A stretch of 64,000 nt of DNA from Clostridiales bacterium (GCA_015069395.1 SVIR01000004.1:1-64000); one strand, 5' to 3'; counted from the stretch's first letter, positions 24,326 to 32,789 are shown. A program made the numbers and translations. The notes: generated from the letters alone by a model not told the origin.

Positions 24326-25489
24326 ATGGCAAAACCAAATTATCATTATGAGAACTTAACTAAATCGCAACAAGAATGTTTGGCACTTATCGAATCTTTG
24401 GGCATTTATGAACTCAGAGCTTTGGCAAGAGTTTTCGGAGGAAATTCTCCTACAACCCTCAAGAGAAATGACCACATTGTTATTGTTATGGATAAAATAA
24501 TTTCGGGAGAAGATTTAAAACCTCTCCCACTCAGACAAGGGAGACCTTATAAAGAACTTAGCAACATTGAAGGGATTTTAACAGAATTATCAAAAATTGC
24601 AGGAAAAGACTATACCCTAAATACAAATCAATCTAGACCAAACTCTCAATTTCAAAAGATAGTATCTTTCAAACAAATAGAAGACAAAGTTGTAAGACAA
24701 AAGTTGTTTCCTATCGAAGTTAGAGGAATCGTTTGTAAAAAATCTGAAACAGAGCTTTACATAACCAATCAAGACAACGGCAAAATGGTTTTGATTGAAA
24801 ATGATAGATTTTCCGAAATAAGAGAATATGACTATATAACCGGAATGGCTATTATTATGAATGAAGACAAAGAATATCTCTTGGATTCAATCACCTCTAT
24901 AAATTATCAACCTGCAGATAAATATGTGTGCAAAGAAGAATCTTATGATATGGTGGTCCCTTCTCAAAAAATTGATCATATTTTATTAGGCTCTCGCTAT
25001 TTGATGCCATCGAAGAGTTTTTTAGAAAAATCTGACGAAGTAAAAAACTTGATTTCAAAACTAAAGAAAAACAATGTTGTTTGTTTGGCCCTTATTCCAA
25101 ATGTTTTGTATGAAAACTTTTTAAGTTATGCAAGTCTTGGTTTTTCAAATTGTTTTTTGATAAAGTATGACGAAAGACCTTTTGCCATTTATGAAACTTT
25201 GATTCTTTTTATGGAACATATCAAAAGATTGCAAAAACAAGGGGTTTCTGTTGCAGCTTTTATTCAAGATATTCCTACATTGATAAACACAATTGATTTT
25301 TCAGCAAAAGCAACGTCCACTTTTATGGGACATAATGAAACAACCGTAGAAATTTTAAAACAACTTATGCTTTTGGCTAGAGCAAGTGAAAACAATTATA
25401 GCACCACCCTCTTCAGCACATTTGACGACGCAGATATGTTTGATCCTCTTTATGTTTCCTCTGTCTACAAAATATCAAAAAAATTGTAA
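24326..25489 (+). CDS. Rho-family protein lacking the ATPase P-loop
   Basis: 387 residues. The N-terminus (about 10-62) has IESLGIYELRALARVFG and LKRNDHIVIVMDKI, like the helical Rho N-domain. Residues 125-190 (FPIEVRGIVCKKSETELYIT onward) occupy the place of the cold-shock RNA-binding fold. The last 160 residues follow the Rho ATPase: VVCLALIPNVLYENF for the strand after Walker A, HIKRLQKQGVSVAAFIQDIP for AKRLVEHGRDVVILLDSIT, and LLARASENNYSTTLFSTFDD for ARNIEEGGSLTIIATALID. Where Rho has GxxKAGKT there is only LLGSRYLMPSKSF, so ATP binding is probably lost. The monocistronic unit has its own terminator. Likely an RNA-binding regulator; not a working terminator motor. Confidence 0.75.
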   Translation: MAKPNYHYENLTKSQQECLALIESLGIYELRALARVFGGNSPTTLKRNDHIVIVMDKIISGEDLKPLPLRQGRPYKELSNIEGILTELSKIAGKDYTLNTNQSRPNSQFQKIVSFKQIEDKVVRQKLFPIEVRGIVCKKSETELYITNQDNGKMVLIENDRFSEIREYDYITGMAIIMNEDKEYLLDSITSINYQPADKYVCKEESYDMVVPSQKIDHILLGSRYLMPSKSFLEKSDEVKNLISKLKKNNVVCLALIPNVLYENFLSYASLGFSNCFLIKYDERPFAIYETLILFMEHIKRLQKQGVSVAAFIQDIPTLINTIDFSAKATSTFMGHNETTVEILKQLMLLARASENNYSTTLFSTFDDADMFDPLYVSSVYKISKKL

Positions 25490-25492
25490 TTT

Positions 25493-25518
25493 AAAGCACT
25501 CATTTAGAGTGCTTTTTT
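25493..25518 (+). terminator. Terminator of the Rho-like gene
   Basis: AAAGCACTC/GAGTGCTTT stem with an ATTTA loop and six T, 4 nt after the stop. Confidence 0.9.
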
Positions 25519-25530
25519 CATTGTTTTGAT

Positions 25531-25559
25531 TTGACTTTTTCTATATTTGACAATATACT
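25531..25559 (+). promoter_or_regulatory. Promoter of lgt
   Basis: TTGACT (25531-25536), 17-bp spacer, TATACT (25554-25559). The leader is only about 13 nt but contains GGAGA before the ATG at 25579. Confidence 0.75.
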
Positions 25560-25578
25560 ATAATCATTGGAGAATGAT

Positions 25579-26397
25579 ATGGAAAATTTTGTTTTATCTG
25601 TCCCAAGTGGTTTTGACATTTTTGGCCATCATATAAATTTTTATGGAATTACTAGTGCCCTCGCTTATTTGTTGGGTGTCGTATTGTGTTGTGTGTTTGC
25701 GAAAAGACGTGGGTTAAAAAAAGACGACATTTTAACTCTTGCTTGCTATGTTATACCTTTTGCTATTATCGGAGCAAGACTCTATTATGTTTTATTTCGC
25801 CTCGAATATTATACAAATTTTTGGGATATTTTCAAAATTTGGGAAGGTGGACTTGCTTTCTATGGAGGAATGATTGGTGGAGCAATCGCAGTTTTGCTTT
25901 ATTGTTTAATTCACAAAAAGAATTTCTTTGCGATAATTGATATAGTTGCCGTTTCAATGATTTTGTCTCAAGCTCTTGGACGTTGGGGAAATTTCTTCAA
26001 TCAAGAAGCCTTTGGATATGAAGTTACAGACCCAAAATGGCAATGGTTTCCATTTGCAGTGTATATCGATGCTCTGGATCAGTGGCATATGGCGACATTC
26101 TTCTATGAGTTTTTATGGAACCTTCTTACCTTTGGAGCGTTGCTTTTAGTTCTTTTCAAAACAGAACAAAAGGGTATTGTCGCGTGCTATTATCTTGTTT
26201 TGTATGGTTTAGGAAGAAGTTTAATCGAGGGTTTGAGAACCGACAGTTTGTATATTGGAAACATTAGAGTTTCACAGCTTCTCAGCATTTTCTTTATAAT
26301 TATTGGCATTGCAGGTATTTTGTATTTCGCGCTTACAAAGAAGAAAAAGAAAGATAGTTTTGATATTATTATGAAAGTTCTTAAAACTGATCCATAA
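25579..26397 (+). CDS. lgt: Prolipoprotein diacylglyceryl transferase
   Basis: 272 residues from the ATG at 25579, with GGAGA 5 nt upstream; a TTG at 25567 overlaps the ribosome site and is rejected. Seven membrane helices. Signature blocks: FYGITSALAYL, KIWEGGLAFYGGMIGG, the Lgt signature LGRWGNFFNQEAFG and LGRSLIEGLRTDSLYIG. It moves diacylglycerol from phosphatidylglycerol to the lipobox cysteine of prolipoproteins. Confidence 0.97.
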   Translation: MENFVLSVPSGFDIFGHHINFYGITSALAYLLGVVLCCVFAKRRGLKKDDILTLACYVIPFAIIGARLYYVLFRLEYYTNFWDIFKIWEGGLAFYGGMIGGAIAVLLYCLIHKKNFFAIIDIVAVSMILSQALGRWGNFFNQEAFGYEVTDPKWQWFPFAVYIDALDQWHMATFFYEFLWNLLTFGALLLVLFKTEQKGIVACYYLVLYGLGRSLIEGLRTDSLYIGNIRVSQLLSIFFIIIGIAGILYFALTKKKKKDSFDIIMKVLKTDP

Positions 26398-26435
26398 AAT
26401 GTTTAAAAACGGGTGTTTTACCAAATAATCTAACT

Positions 26436-26936
26436 ATGGAAGGTAGAGTTTTTAAAATAAAAAAGTCAATATTGCTAATTGTTTCGGCTTTTTTATTTTT
26501 TTCTGCATTTATTACCCTTACATTGATTAGCATTTTTGTTTGGAAAATTGCAGACTTATGGTTTTACAGTTTTTGTTTGTGCTTAGGCGTCTACGAACTA
26601 ATCAAAAGCAATTTCTTTCGCCTTGATAGTTCGCTTTATATCGGAACTCTTTTAGTTTTTATCGGGGCTTTTGGTTATGTCTTTTGGTTTACAAAAACAA
26701 TTTCTTTCGCTCCATTATATATTCTCTCTGCCTTTGCAAGTGCTTCGATAATTACATTTTTTAAAACAGGACAGAAATTTCACTTAATTTTTGCTTATTC
26801 GATAATTTTCGTCGCAATTTTTGTTTTTTTGCTGTTAAAAAGTTTGATAAGTTTGCATATTTTTATTGCTTTTGTGGTGCCTTTTTTGATATTATTAATA
26901 CTAGAAGTTGTATATTTTTTAAAACGGAGAAAGTAA
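26436..26936 (+). CDS. Small polytopic membrane protein, unknown
   Basis: 166 residues, mostly hydrophobic, with about five helices (12-36, 40-55, 66-84, 90-107, 115-160) and a basic end FLKRRK. No family recognised; the size resembles LiaF/DUF-type N-terminal modules but nothing diagnostic is visible. No ribosome site precedes the ATG; AATAAT lies 6 nt upstream, possibly a weak leaderless promoter. The stop is followed after 1 nt by the ATG of the DivIVA-domain gene, so the two are coupled. Confidence 0.6.
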   Translation: MEGRVFKIKKSILLIVSAFLFFSAFITLTLISIFVWKIADLWFYSFCLCLGVYELIKSNFFRLDSSLYIGTLLVFIGAFGYVFWFTKTISFAPLYILSAFASASIITFFKTGQKFHLIFAYSIIFVAIFVFLLLKSLISLHIFIAFVVPFLILLILEVVYFLKRRK

Positions 26937-26937
26937 T

Positions 26938-27570
26938 ATGTTTTCACGAGAAATAAATGGTTACAAAAAAAGTGATGTTGATAGCTTTATTCAAAGAATG
27001 AAAGCTAGTTATGAAGCAAAGCTTATGGAAGAAAAACTCAAAGCCTTAGATTCTGAAAGAAAGGTTTTGGATATGAAAAATGAGAGATTTGATATTGAAA
27101 ACAAAGAAAAAAATATTATGACAGCTCTCAATGCGATTGAAAAAGCAAAAAGATTTCAGGAAGAAGGCTCTAGAAAGTTTTATAGACTCATTATGGAAAA
27201 ACTTGAACTTTTGATTAAAGAACTTGATATCAAGTTCCCTCAATTAAGAAAAAACCAAAACTTTGAAAGCCTTTTGTCAGAATTTTCAGTAATGATAAAC
27301 AATTACAAAGCCAGCCTTGAAGAAAGAATCAACATCACACAACCAGTTTATTCTGAAAACGACAGTATGCGTTTGTTGTTAAACAAAATGCAAGACTACA
27401 AAAAGACAAATGAAGCTCCAAAAGAGGTTCATATCTCAATAAAAAAGAAAGCTCCTGATTTAAGAGCCATTCCCGAAAAAGAAAGTGGTTTTAATCTAGA
27501 AGAAGCTTTACACCCTACAGAAGACCTTGAAGAGATTATGAAAGCATTTGATTTCTATAATGAAGACTAG
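26938..27570 (+). CDS. DivIVA-domain protein
   Basis: 210 residues. The N-terminus FSREINGYKKSDVDSFIQRM plus SYEAKL is the DivIVA/GpsB membrane-curvature module, followed by a long coiled coil (about 30-75) and a helical middle FYRLIMEKLELLIKELDIKF. The C-terminus is low-complexity and acidic. DivIVA proteins mark poles or the septum and recruit partners; here partners are unknown, though the coupled upstream membrane protein is a candidate. Its TAG stop shares the tetranucleotide CTAG with the stop of the convergent permease gene. Confidence 0.85.
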   Translation: MFSREINGYKKSDVDSFIQRMKASYEAKLMEEKLKALDSERKVLDMKNERFDIENKEKNIMTALNAIEKAKRFQEEGSRKFYRLIMEKLELLIKELDIKFPQLRKNQNFESLLSEFSVMINNYKASLEERINITQPVYSENDSMRLLLNKMQDYKKTNEAPKEVHISIKKKAPDLRAIPEKESGFNLEEALHPTEDLEEIMKAFDFYNED

Positions 27571-28559
27571 AAAAACAAAGTCAACAAAAATCCAGAAGTT
27601 ATTCCGATAACATATTGAAGAACTAAAATACCCAGATTTTGAAGTGGGTGTTTTTTGTTTCTCGTCCAAAGAATTACCATTCCTACTCCTGCCCCTGTAG
27701 TAAGCCCTGCCAACAACGCAGGAAAACTTAATGTACCATAAAGCATATAAAGTTCTACTAGCAAAACAGAAGAAGCGCAATTTGGAATCAACCCAATCAA
27801 ACTTGCGATTAAAATTTGAACGTAAACATTTGATGTCAACAAATTTTGTAAAGCCTCAAGTCCGAAATAACCAACTATCAAGTTCAAGACAAAAGTTGCT
27901 ACAAAGATATAGATCAAAATATTGAATGTATGAATAAAAGCGTCTAAAAATATGTTATTTACACAACAATCACCATGTTTGTGTCCACACGAATGGTTAC
28001 ATTTGTCTGTATGAACGTGCCCACATTCTTTACGTAACGGTTGTTCAAATTGTGAAGTTTGAGAAGTTTGCTTTTGTGTAAATTTGTAAGCATATTTCTT
28101 TTCAATATATGAAGATTTTTTTCTTCCACACAATTTGATTATGAGGTCAATCATATACCCCCAAAAGACAGCTAAAACTATTTTAATTGCAACCAACAAC
28201 AACATATCTAAGATGCTATTAGGCTCAGAAATCATAATTGGAATTGCTTCGTCTGAAGTCGCTATAAAAACAGCAATTAAAGTCCCCAATGACACTGTTT
28301 TTTCTGAATATAAGTCTGCAATAACAGACGAAAAACCACATTGTGGCACACAGCCCAAAAATGAAGCATATAAAACACTAGTCTTTTTCTTTTTAGACAA
28401 AAATCTAGAAAATTTTCTGCTATGGTCGTGTGATAAAAAAGAAACCAAAAGATATGCGAGAAAAAGGATTGGCAAGACCTTTAATGCGTCTAGCACAGCA
28501 TCATATAAACTATCTACAAAACTAGCACCGTGCGAATGCAAGCAAAGCAAATAATTCAT
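27567..28559 (-). CDS. Heavy-metal permease, ArsP_2/putative manganese transporter family
   Basis: 330 residues with about ten membrane helices in two halves. Each half has a conserved turn: FLGCVPQCGFSSVIADLY near 70 and LIGLIPNCASSVLLVELYML near 250, typical of this 10-TM family. Between the halves is a cytoplasmic loop packed with His and Cys (ECGHVHTDKCNHSCGHKHGD, near 178-197), a likely metal sensor or buffer. Substrate is unproven; Mn, As and other metals have been proposed for relatives. The N-terminus MNYLLCLHSHGASF also carries His and Cys. Tail-to-tail with the DivIVA gene. Confidence 0.82.
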   Translation of the reverse strand: MNYLLCLHSHGASFVDSLYDAVLDALKVLPILFLAYLLVSFLSHDHSRKFSRFLSKKKKTSVLYASFLGCVPQCGFSSVIADLYSEKTVSLGTLIAVFIATSDEAIPIMISEPNSILDMLLLVAIKIVLAVFWGYMIDLIIKLCGRKKSSYIEKKYAYKFTQKQTSQTSQFEQPLRKECGHVHTDKCNHSCGHKHGDCCVNNIFLDAFIHTFNILIYIFVATFVLNLIVGYFGLEALQNLLTSNVYVQILIASLIGLIPNCASSVLLVELYMLYGTLSFPALLAGLTTGAGVGMVILWTRNKKHPLQNLGILVLQYVIGITSGFLLTLFF

Positions 28560-28637
28560 TTTTCCTCCAGTGTCGCTATTATATCATATCTTTCCAAATT
28601 TTACAAATCTATTTTGATAATTTTATTAAGTATATTG

Positions 28638-28673
28638 TTGACTAATCAACCTTAATATGATATCATATTAAGG
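28638..28673 (+). promoter_or_regulatory. Promoter and palindromic operator of the MarR-ABC operon
   Basis: TTGACT (28638-28643), 17-bp spacer, TATCAT (28661-28666). A perfect 24-bp palindrome at 28650-28673, with half-site CCTTAATATGAT, covers the -10 box. This is a fitting operator for the MarR-type regulator encoded 54 nt downstream, implying autorepression. Confidence 0.8.
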
Positions 28674-28726
28674 ATTAATGAGACTCTTAAAAAATTAAAG
28701 ATTATAAATGATATTTGTGAGGAATT

Positions 28727-29131
28727 ATGTCGAACTTTTTTGACTTAAAAAAAATAACCCCTTTAAAAAACTTTTATTGCAAATATGTAACTGAAAAAAT
28801 GAAAGAAGAAAATTTACCTTCAAGCTATGTACCTTTTATCAACGCATTAAGCAAACAAAAGTTTGGGTCACAACAAGAATTGACCGAAAATTTAGGTTGC
28901 AACAAGGCTCATACTAGTCGCACCCTATTTAAAATGCAACTTCAAGGTTTGATAAAACCATTATATACAAGCAAGATAGAACTTTCGGAAAAAGGAAAAA
29001 TCTATGCAAAGAAACTTACTGAGATAGAAAATAAACTTTATAACGAATTGTCTGTTGGCGTTACCGAAAGTGAAAAGCAAACATTTAATAAAGTTTTGGA
29101 TAAACTGATTGCAAATGCAAACAGGACTTAA
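28727..29131 (+). CDS. MarR-family transcriptional regulator
   Basis: 134 residues with GTGAGGA before the ATG. A winged helix-turn-helix: FGSQQELTENLGCNKAHTSR is helix plus recognition helix, LFKMQLQGLIKP and SKIELSEKGKIYAKKL the wing region. Flanking helices would form the dimer. The palindrome over its own promoter and the downstream ABC exporter indicate control of efflux in response to a ligand, as in many MarR loci. The ligand is unknown. Confidence 0.87.
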   Translation: MSNFFDLKKITPLKNFYCKYVTEKMKEENLPSSYVPFINALSKQKFGSQQELTENLGCNKAHTSRTLFKMQLQGLIKPLYTSKIELSEKGKIYAKKLTEIENKLYNELSVGVTESEKQTFNKVLDKLIANANRT

Positions 29132-29143
29132 AAGGAGTTTGGA

Positions 29144-31213
29144 GTGGAAAAAGAACTTAGACTTATAGACGTAAATAAGAAATACAAATTAAGCAATAAG
29201 GATTATTTTCAAGCCCTATATGATATCAATGTAGAGTTCGAAAAGGGAGAGCTTGTATCCATTGTTGGCGAAAGTGGAAGCGGAAAGTCAACCCTAATGA
29301 ATTTAATCGGGGGTTTGGATTCAGAATACACAGGACAAATCATAGCCGGTGGTCAAGATTTAAGCAAGTTGAAAGAAAAAGAACTCGACAACTACAGAAA
29401 AAACAAGGTGGGGTTTGTTTTTCAATCGTTCAACCTAATCTCCCACCTATCAATCCTGGACAATGTGACATTGGCAATGACTTTGTCTAATGTTGGAGAA
29501 AAAGAAAGGGTTGAAAAAGCAACAAAAATTTTGAAAATGGTCGGTCTTGAAAATCAGTTAAAAAAGAAGCCAACCCAACTTTCTGGTGGACAAAAGCAAA
29601 GAGTAGCTATTGCAAGAGCTCTTATCAATGATCCTGAAATTATTATTGCAGACGAACCAACTGGAGCTTTGGATAGTGGAACTTCTTTGCAGATTTTGGA
29701 AATCCTGAAAGAAATCGCAGACAGTGGCAAACTTGTAATTATGGTCACCCACTCAGAAAAAGTAGCCTCTATTTCCTCTCGTGTGGTTGAAATCTCCGAT
29801 GGAAAAATAGTATCTGATAGAAGAAATGAAAACTATCAAAAAAATGCTTCTACTTTTGAATCTCAAAATTTGGAAGAGGATCCATCCAAAAAAGGTAAAC
29901 AAAAACAAAACCTTTCTTTTTGGTCTTCTATTAGACTTTCGTTGCACAATATGTGGGCTAGCAAAGTTAAAAACTTTTTGATGGCTTTTGGCGTTTCGAT
30001 TGGAATTGGTAGCTTGATTTTAATGATGTGTTTTAGTTCTGGTATTACTGACTTTATTGACAACACAATGAAGTCGTACTCCAACCCTCAAATTGTAACA
30101 ATTACAAAAAAGGGTGAAGGAAATATTCAAGACGTAATGCAATTCAACCCTTTTACTGACGAAGAAAAAAATGAGCTTATTACAGGTATAAATCAATATT
30201 TGGACGAAGAAGGAATTTCTTTTGAGCTTACAGAAGACGATATAACACCTGGTTTTGGAATGATGGCCATTGCAACCGGTGCAAAGGTTTTGTACAACCC
30301 AACTGGAGAAGGCTATGGGGACGAATTTAGTGACCCTATCCCAAATGAAGAACTCGAGTCAGAAGCAATCTATTATCTTTATTCAGTTCCTCCATATTAT
30401 TCAGAAACAAATATTATAGCCGGTGAAATGGGTTCTGCAACTGGAGGACTTATGTTCACGCAAGGCATAAACAATTTGGTTGGAGAAAACCCTATTGGCA
30501 AAGAAGTCAAAGTTACATTTACAATTCGAGTTGGAAACAATAGTCGCCCTGTTGAAGTTGTCGACAAAATTTGTGGCATTATGGACACCTCGATTATGTC
30601 AAACTTTATGGTTTTATATGTAGATTATGATTATCTTGCATCAATATTTGCAGAAGAAGGTGTTTCAGACTCTTTTGCTCCTACTACTTACTATATCAAA
30701 ACAGATAGTGAAGAAACTACAAAAGCAATCAATGACTATCTCTTTTCAACAAACAAATACTCTGGTTCTATTGAAGATCAATTGGAAGGAATGTTTACTA
30801 GTATGTCAAAAACAATAGGCACTTCTTTGGTAGTTATTTCAAGCATTTCTTTGTTTGTTTCTGCAATGATGATTTTAGTGGTTCTTTATATGAGTGTATC
30901 TGAAAGAACAAAAGAAATTGGTGTATTAAAATCAATTGGTGCTAGAAGAAAAGATATCAAGCGAATATTTAGTTCTGAAAGTTTCTTGATTGGACTTTTG
31001 AGTGGAATCTTTGGAATTATCTTTAATCTTATTTTGACTGGTGTAGTATATTTGATTCTTCAAAATACAATAGGGCTTGCCCCAATAAGTTATAGATGGT
31101 GGTACTTCGCAGTCGCTATTGGCGTTTCACTTGTTATTAGCGTAATTTCTGGTTTGTATCCTGCAAGCAAAGCTGCAAAACTTGATCCAGTAGAAGCTTT
31201 AAGAAGAGAGTAA
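29144..31213 (+). CDS. MacB-like ABC exporter, ATPase fused to FtsX-type permease
   Basis: 689 residues starting at GTG (29144) with AAAGGAG 6 nt upstream. ATPase domain 1-225: Walker A VGESGSGKSTLMNL, signature LSGGQKQRVAIAR, Walker B EIIIADEPTGALD, His in VTHSEK. First membrane helix near 280-300 (FLMAFGVSIGIGSLILMMCF), then a large extracytoplasmic domain (about 305-555), then three helices with SERTKEIGVLKSIGARRKDI and LYPASKAAKLDPVEALRRE. ATPase and permease are usually separate in Firmicutes LolD/FtsX exporters, so the single-chain form resembles MacB. No MFP partner is nearby. Probable role: peptide or antibiotic export. Confidence 0.92.
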   Translation: MEKELRLIDVNKKYKLSNKDYFQALYDINVEFEKGELVSIVGESGSGKSTLMNLIGGLDSEYTGQIIAGGQDLSKLKEKELDNYRKNKVGFVFQSFNLISHLSILDNVTLAMTLSNVGEKERVEKATKILKMVGLENQLKKKPTQLSGGQKQRVAIARALINDPEIIIADEPTGALDSGTSLQILEILKEIADSGKLVIMVTHSEKVASISSRVVEISDGKIVSDRRNENYQKNASTFESQNLEEDPSKKGKQKQNLSFWSSIRLSLHNMWASKVKNFLMAFGVSIGIGSLILMMCFSSGITDFIDNTMKSYSNPQIVTITKKGEGNIQDVMQFNPFTDEEKNELITGINQYLDEEGISFELTEDDITPGFGMMAIATGAKVLYNPTGEGYGDEFSDPIPNEELESEAIYYLYSVPPYYSETNIIAGEMGSATGGLMFTQGINNLVGENPIGKEVKVTFTIRVGNNSRPVEVVDKICGIMDTSIMSNFMVLYVDYDYLASIFAEEGVSDSFAPTTYYIKTDSEETTKAINDYLFSTNKYSGSIEDQLEGMFTSMSKTIGTSLVVISSISLFVSAMMILVVLYMSVSERTKEIGVLKSIGARRKDIKRIFSSESFLIGLLSGIFGIIFNLILTGVVYLILQNTIGLAPISYRWWYFAVAIGVSLVISVISGLYPASKAAKLDPVEALRRE

Positions 31214-31214
31214 A

Positions 31215-31874
31215 ATGGTTGATATTAAAAAATTTTTAAAAGAAAATTCAGATCTATATTATGCTGATTTTAGCAAAAAAACAATCTCTACTAGATATCC
31301 CCTACTCGGTGTTAGATATCCAATATTAAAGAGACTTGCAAAAGAAATCGAACCTGAGCATATTGAACTTGACAGAGATCTAACTCACGAAGAAATCTTG
31401 CTTTATGCCTTCTCTGCTTCAAGGTTTAAAGACGAACAATTAGAATATTTGCAAAACATCTTGCCTTACATTGACAATTGGGCAACGTGCGATTGCTCAA
31501 TAGCTGCTTTGGATAGACTCAAAGATCAAAAGGCTTATGACTATTTTTGTAACCTCCTCGCCTCTTCTGAACCTTTTTATGTAAGAGTAGGAATTGTGGG
31601 ATTGATGCGTAACTTTATAAAGACAGAAAAAGTTGAAGAAATTGTTTCAAAATTTCAGAAAATCACAAACGAACATTATTATGTAAAAATGGCATTGGCT
31701 TGGTTTTATGCAGAGCTTTGTGTAACAAATTTTACTTTGGCAAAGACTACTATAGAAAAACAAGCCGACAAATTTATTAGAAATAAAGCTATAAGCAAAG
31801 CAAAAGAAAGCTTTAGGGTTTCGAAAGAAAATAAAGAAACATTAGAAAAGTTGAGAATAAAAAAACACGGATAA
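31215..31874 (+). CDS. DNA alkylation repair protein, AlkD family
   Basis: 219 residues of HEAT-like helical repeats. Diagnostic parts are LGVRYPILKRLAKEI, YIDNWATCDCSIAALDRL (Trp and Asp of the active cleft), the YYVKMALAWFYAELCV helix and NKAISKAKESFRVS. AlkD-type glycosylases remove bulky or cationic N3/N7-alkylpurines without base flipping. It starts 1 nt after the ABC exporter stop, so it is in the MarR operon; repair plus efflux suggests defence against a DNA-damaging compound. Confidence 0.88.
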   Translation: MVDIKKFLKENSDLYYADFSKKTISTRYPLLGVRYPILKRLAKEIEPEHIELDRDLTHEEILLYAFSASRFKDEQLEYLQNILPYIDNWATCDCSIAALDRLKDQKAYDYFCNLLASSEPFYVRVGIVGLMRNFIKTEKVEEIVSKFQKITNEHYYVKMALAWFYAELCVTNFTLAKTTIEKQADKFIRNKAISKAKESFRVSKENKETLEKLRIKKHG

Positions 31875-31888
31875 TCCGTGTTTTTTTT
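31862..31888 (+). terminator. Terminator of the MarR-ABC-alkD operon
   Basis: AAAACACGG/CCGTGTTTT stem with an ATAAT loop and T-run; the alkD stop codon lies in the loop. Confidence 0.88.
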
Positions 31889-31903
31889 GTTTCAAAACTT
31901 AAA

Positions 31904-31932
31904 AAATAAAAAAGACCACCAAAATGATCTTT
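31904..31932 (-). terminator. Terminator of rplS
   Basis: AAAGATCA/TGGTCTTT stem (one G-T pair), 6-nt loop, T-run on the minus strand, just after the rplS stop. Confidence 0.7.
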
Positions 31933-31939
31933 AATATCT

Positions 31940-32290
31940 TTATTTGTTGTCAGCTGATTTAACTTTAGCAGCCTTTCCAGTAAGATTTCTAACATAATAA
32001 AGTTTTGCTCTTCTAGGTTTACCTTTTCTTACAACTTCGATAGTTGCAATCTTTGGTGAATGAACTGGGAATGTTTTTTCAACACCAACACCATAAGACA
32101 TTTTTCTTACAGTGAAAGTTTCTCTGATTCCGCCATTCTTTCTAGCAATAACAACACCTTCAAATGCTTGCAATCTTTCTTTATCGCCTTCTTTGATCTT
32201 AACAACAACTTTAACTGTGTCGCCAATGCCAAATTCAGGGATAGTTTCTTTCATTCCTTCTCTTTCGAGTTGATCAATGATGTTTGCCAT
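31940..32290 (-). CDS. rplS: 50S ribosomal protein L19
   Basis: 116 residues. [54 protein letters not shown] and the C-terminal [18 protein letters not shown] are the L19 blocks. It sits at the 30S-50S interface. In most bacteria it follows trmD; here it stands alone with its own promoter and a leader of about 75 nt that has hairpins compatible with an L19 leader. Confidence 0.98.
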   Translation of the reverse strand: MANIIDQLEREGMKETIPEFGIGDTVKVVVKIKEGDKERLQAFEGVVIARKNGGIRETFTVRKMSYGVGVEKTFPVHSPKIATIEVVRKGKPRRAKLYYVRNLTGKAAKVKSADNK

Positions 32291-32402
32291 TTTGACTTAT
32301 CTCCTTTTTTCAGATTTTCGACAAGATGCTCATAAAGTATCATACTAAAGCGGAACATCCGAAGTCTTTGATATTATAACACGAGCAAACTATATTTTAC
32401 AA
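32291..32402 (-). promoter_or_regulatory. rplS promoter and structured leader
   Basis: TTGTAA (32397-32402), 18-bp spacer, TATAAT (32373-32378). The leader contains the small hairpin CGGATGTTCCG (32351-32361) and an AGCATCTTG segment able to pair with it, followed by AAAAAAGGAG. Known Firmicutes have an L19-leader autoregulatory RNA; the match here is suggestive only. Confidence 0.55.
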
Positions 32403-32428
32403 GTGTTTTTGACAATTTTTTTATAAAT

Positions 32429-32779
32429 TTATTGAAATGCGTTTTCTGTAAGAGTGATTTCTCCGTCTAAGAGTTCTACAACATCAAATCTTACCTCTTG
32501 ATAATATTGATTGTGAAGAATCAAATAAAATTCTGCCACTTTCTTTATTTTGTTTTGTTTGTTTAAATCTACAGCCTCAATTGGCCTTCCAAATGCGCTT
32601 GTTTCACGACTTTTCACTTCTACAAAAACTATTTTTCCATCTTTTTGAGCGATAATATCGATTTCTCCAAACTTATTTTTATAATTGGTTTCAATAATCT
32701 TATATTTTAATTTTCTGAGAAATTTTTGAGCCAATATTTCACCACAATCGCCTTTAATTTTGTTTAAGACCTTCGTCAC
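32429..32779 (-). CDS. YraN/UPF0102 family nuclease-like protein
   Basis: 116 residues starting at GTG. KGDCGEILAQKFLRKL, the KFGEIDIIAQKDGKIVFVEV core and VKSRETSAFGRPIEAV match YraN. The E/D-x-K arrangement (GEIDII...FVEVKSR) is that of a Holliday-junction-resolvase-like PD-(D/E)xK fold; activity is not established for the family. Last gene of the ffh-trmD-ylqF operon, 10 nt after ylqF. Confidence 0.92.
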   Translation of the reverse strand: MTKVLNKIKGDCGEILAQKFLRKLKYKIIETNYKNKFGEIDIIAQKDGKIVFVEVKSRETSAFGRPIEAVDLNKQNKIKKVAEFYLILHNQYYQEVRFDVVELLDGEITLTENAFQ

Positions 32780-32789
32780 AGCCTTTCTC

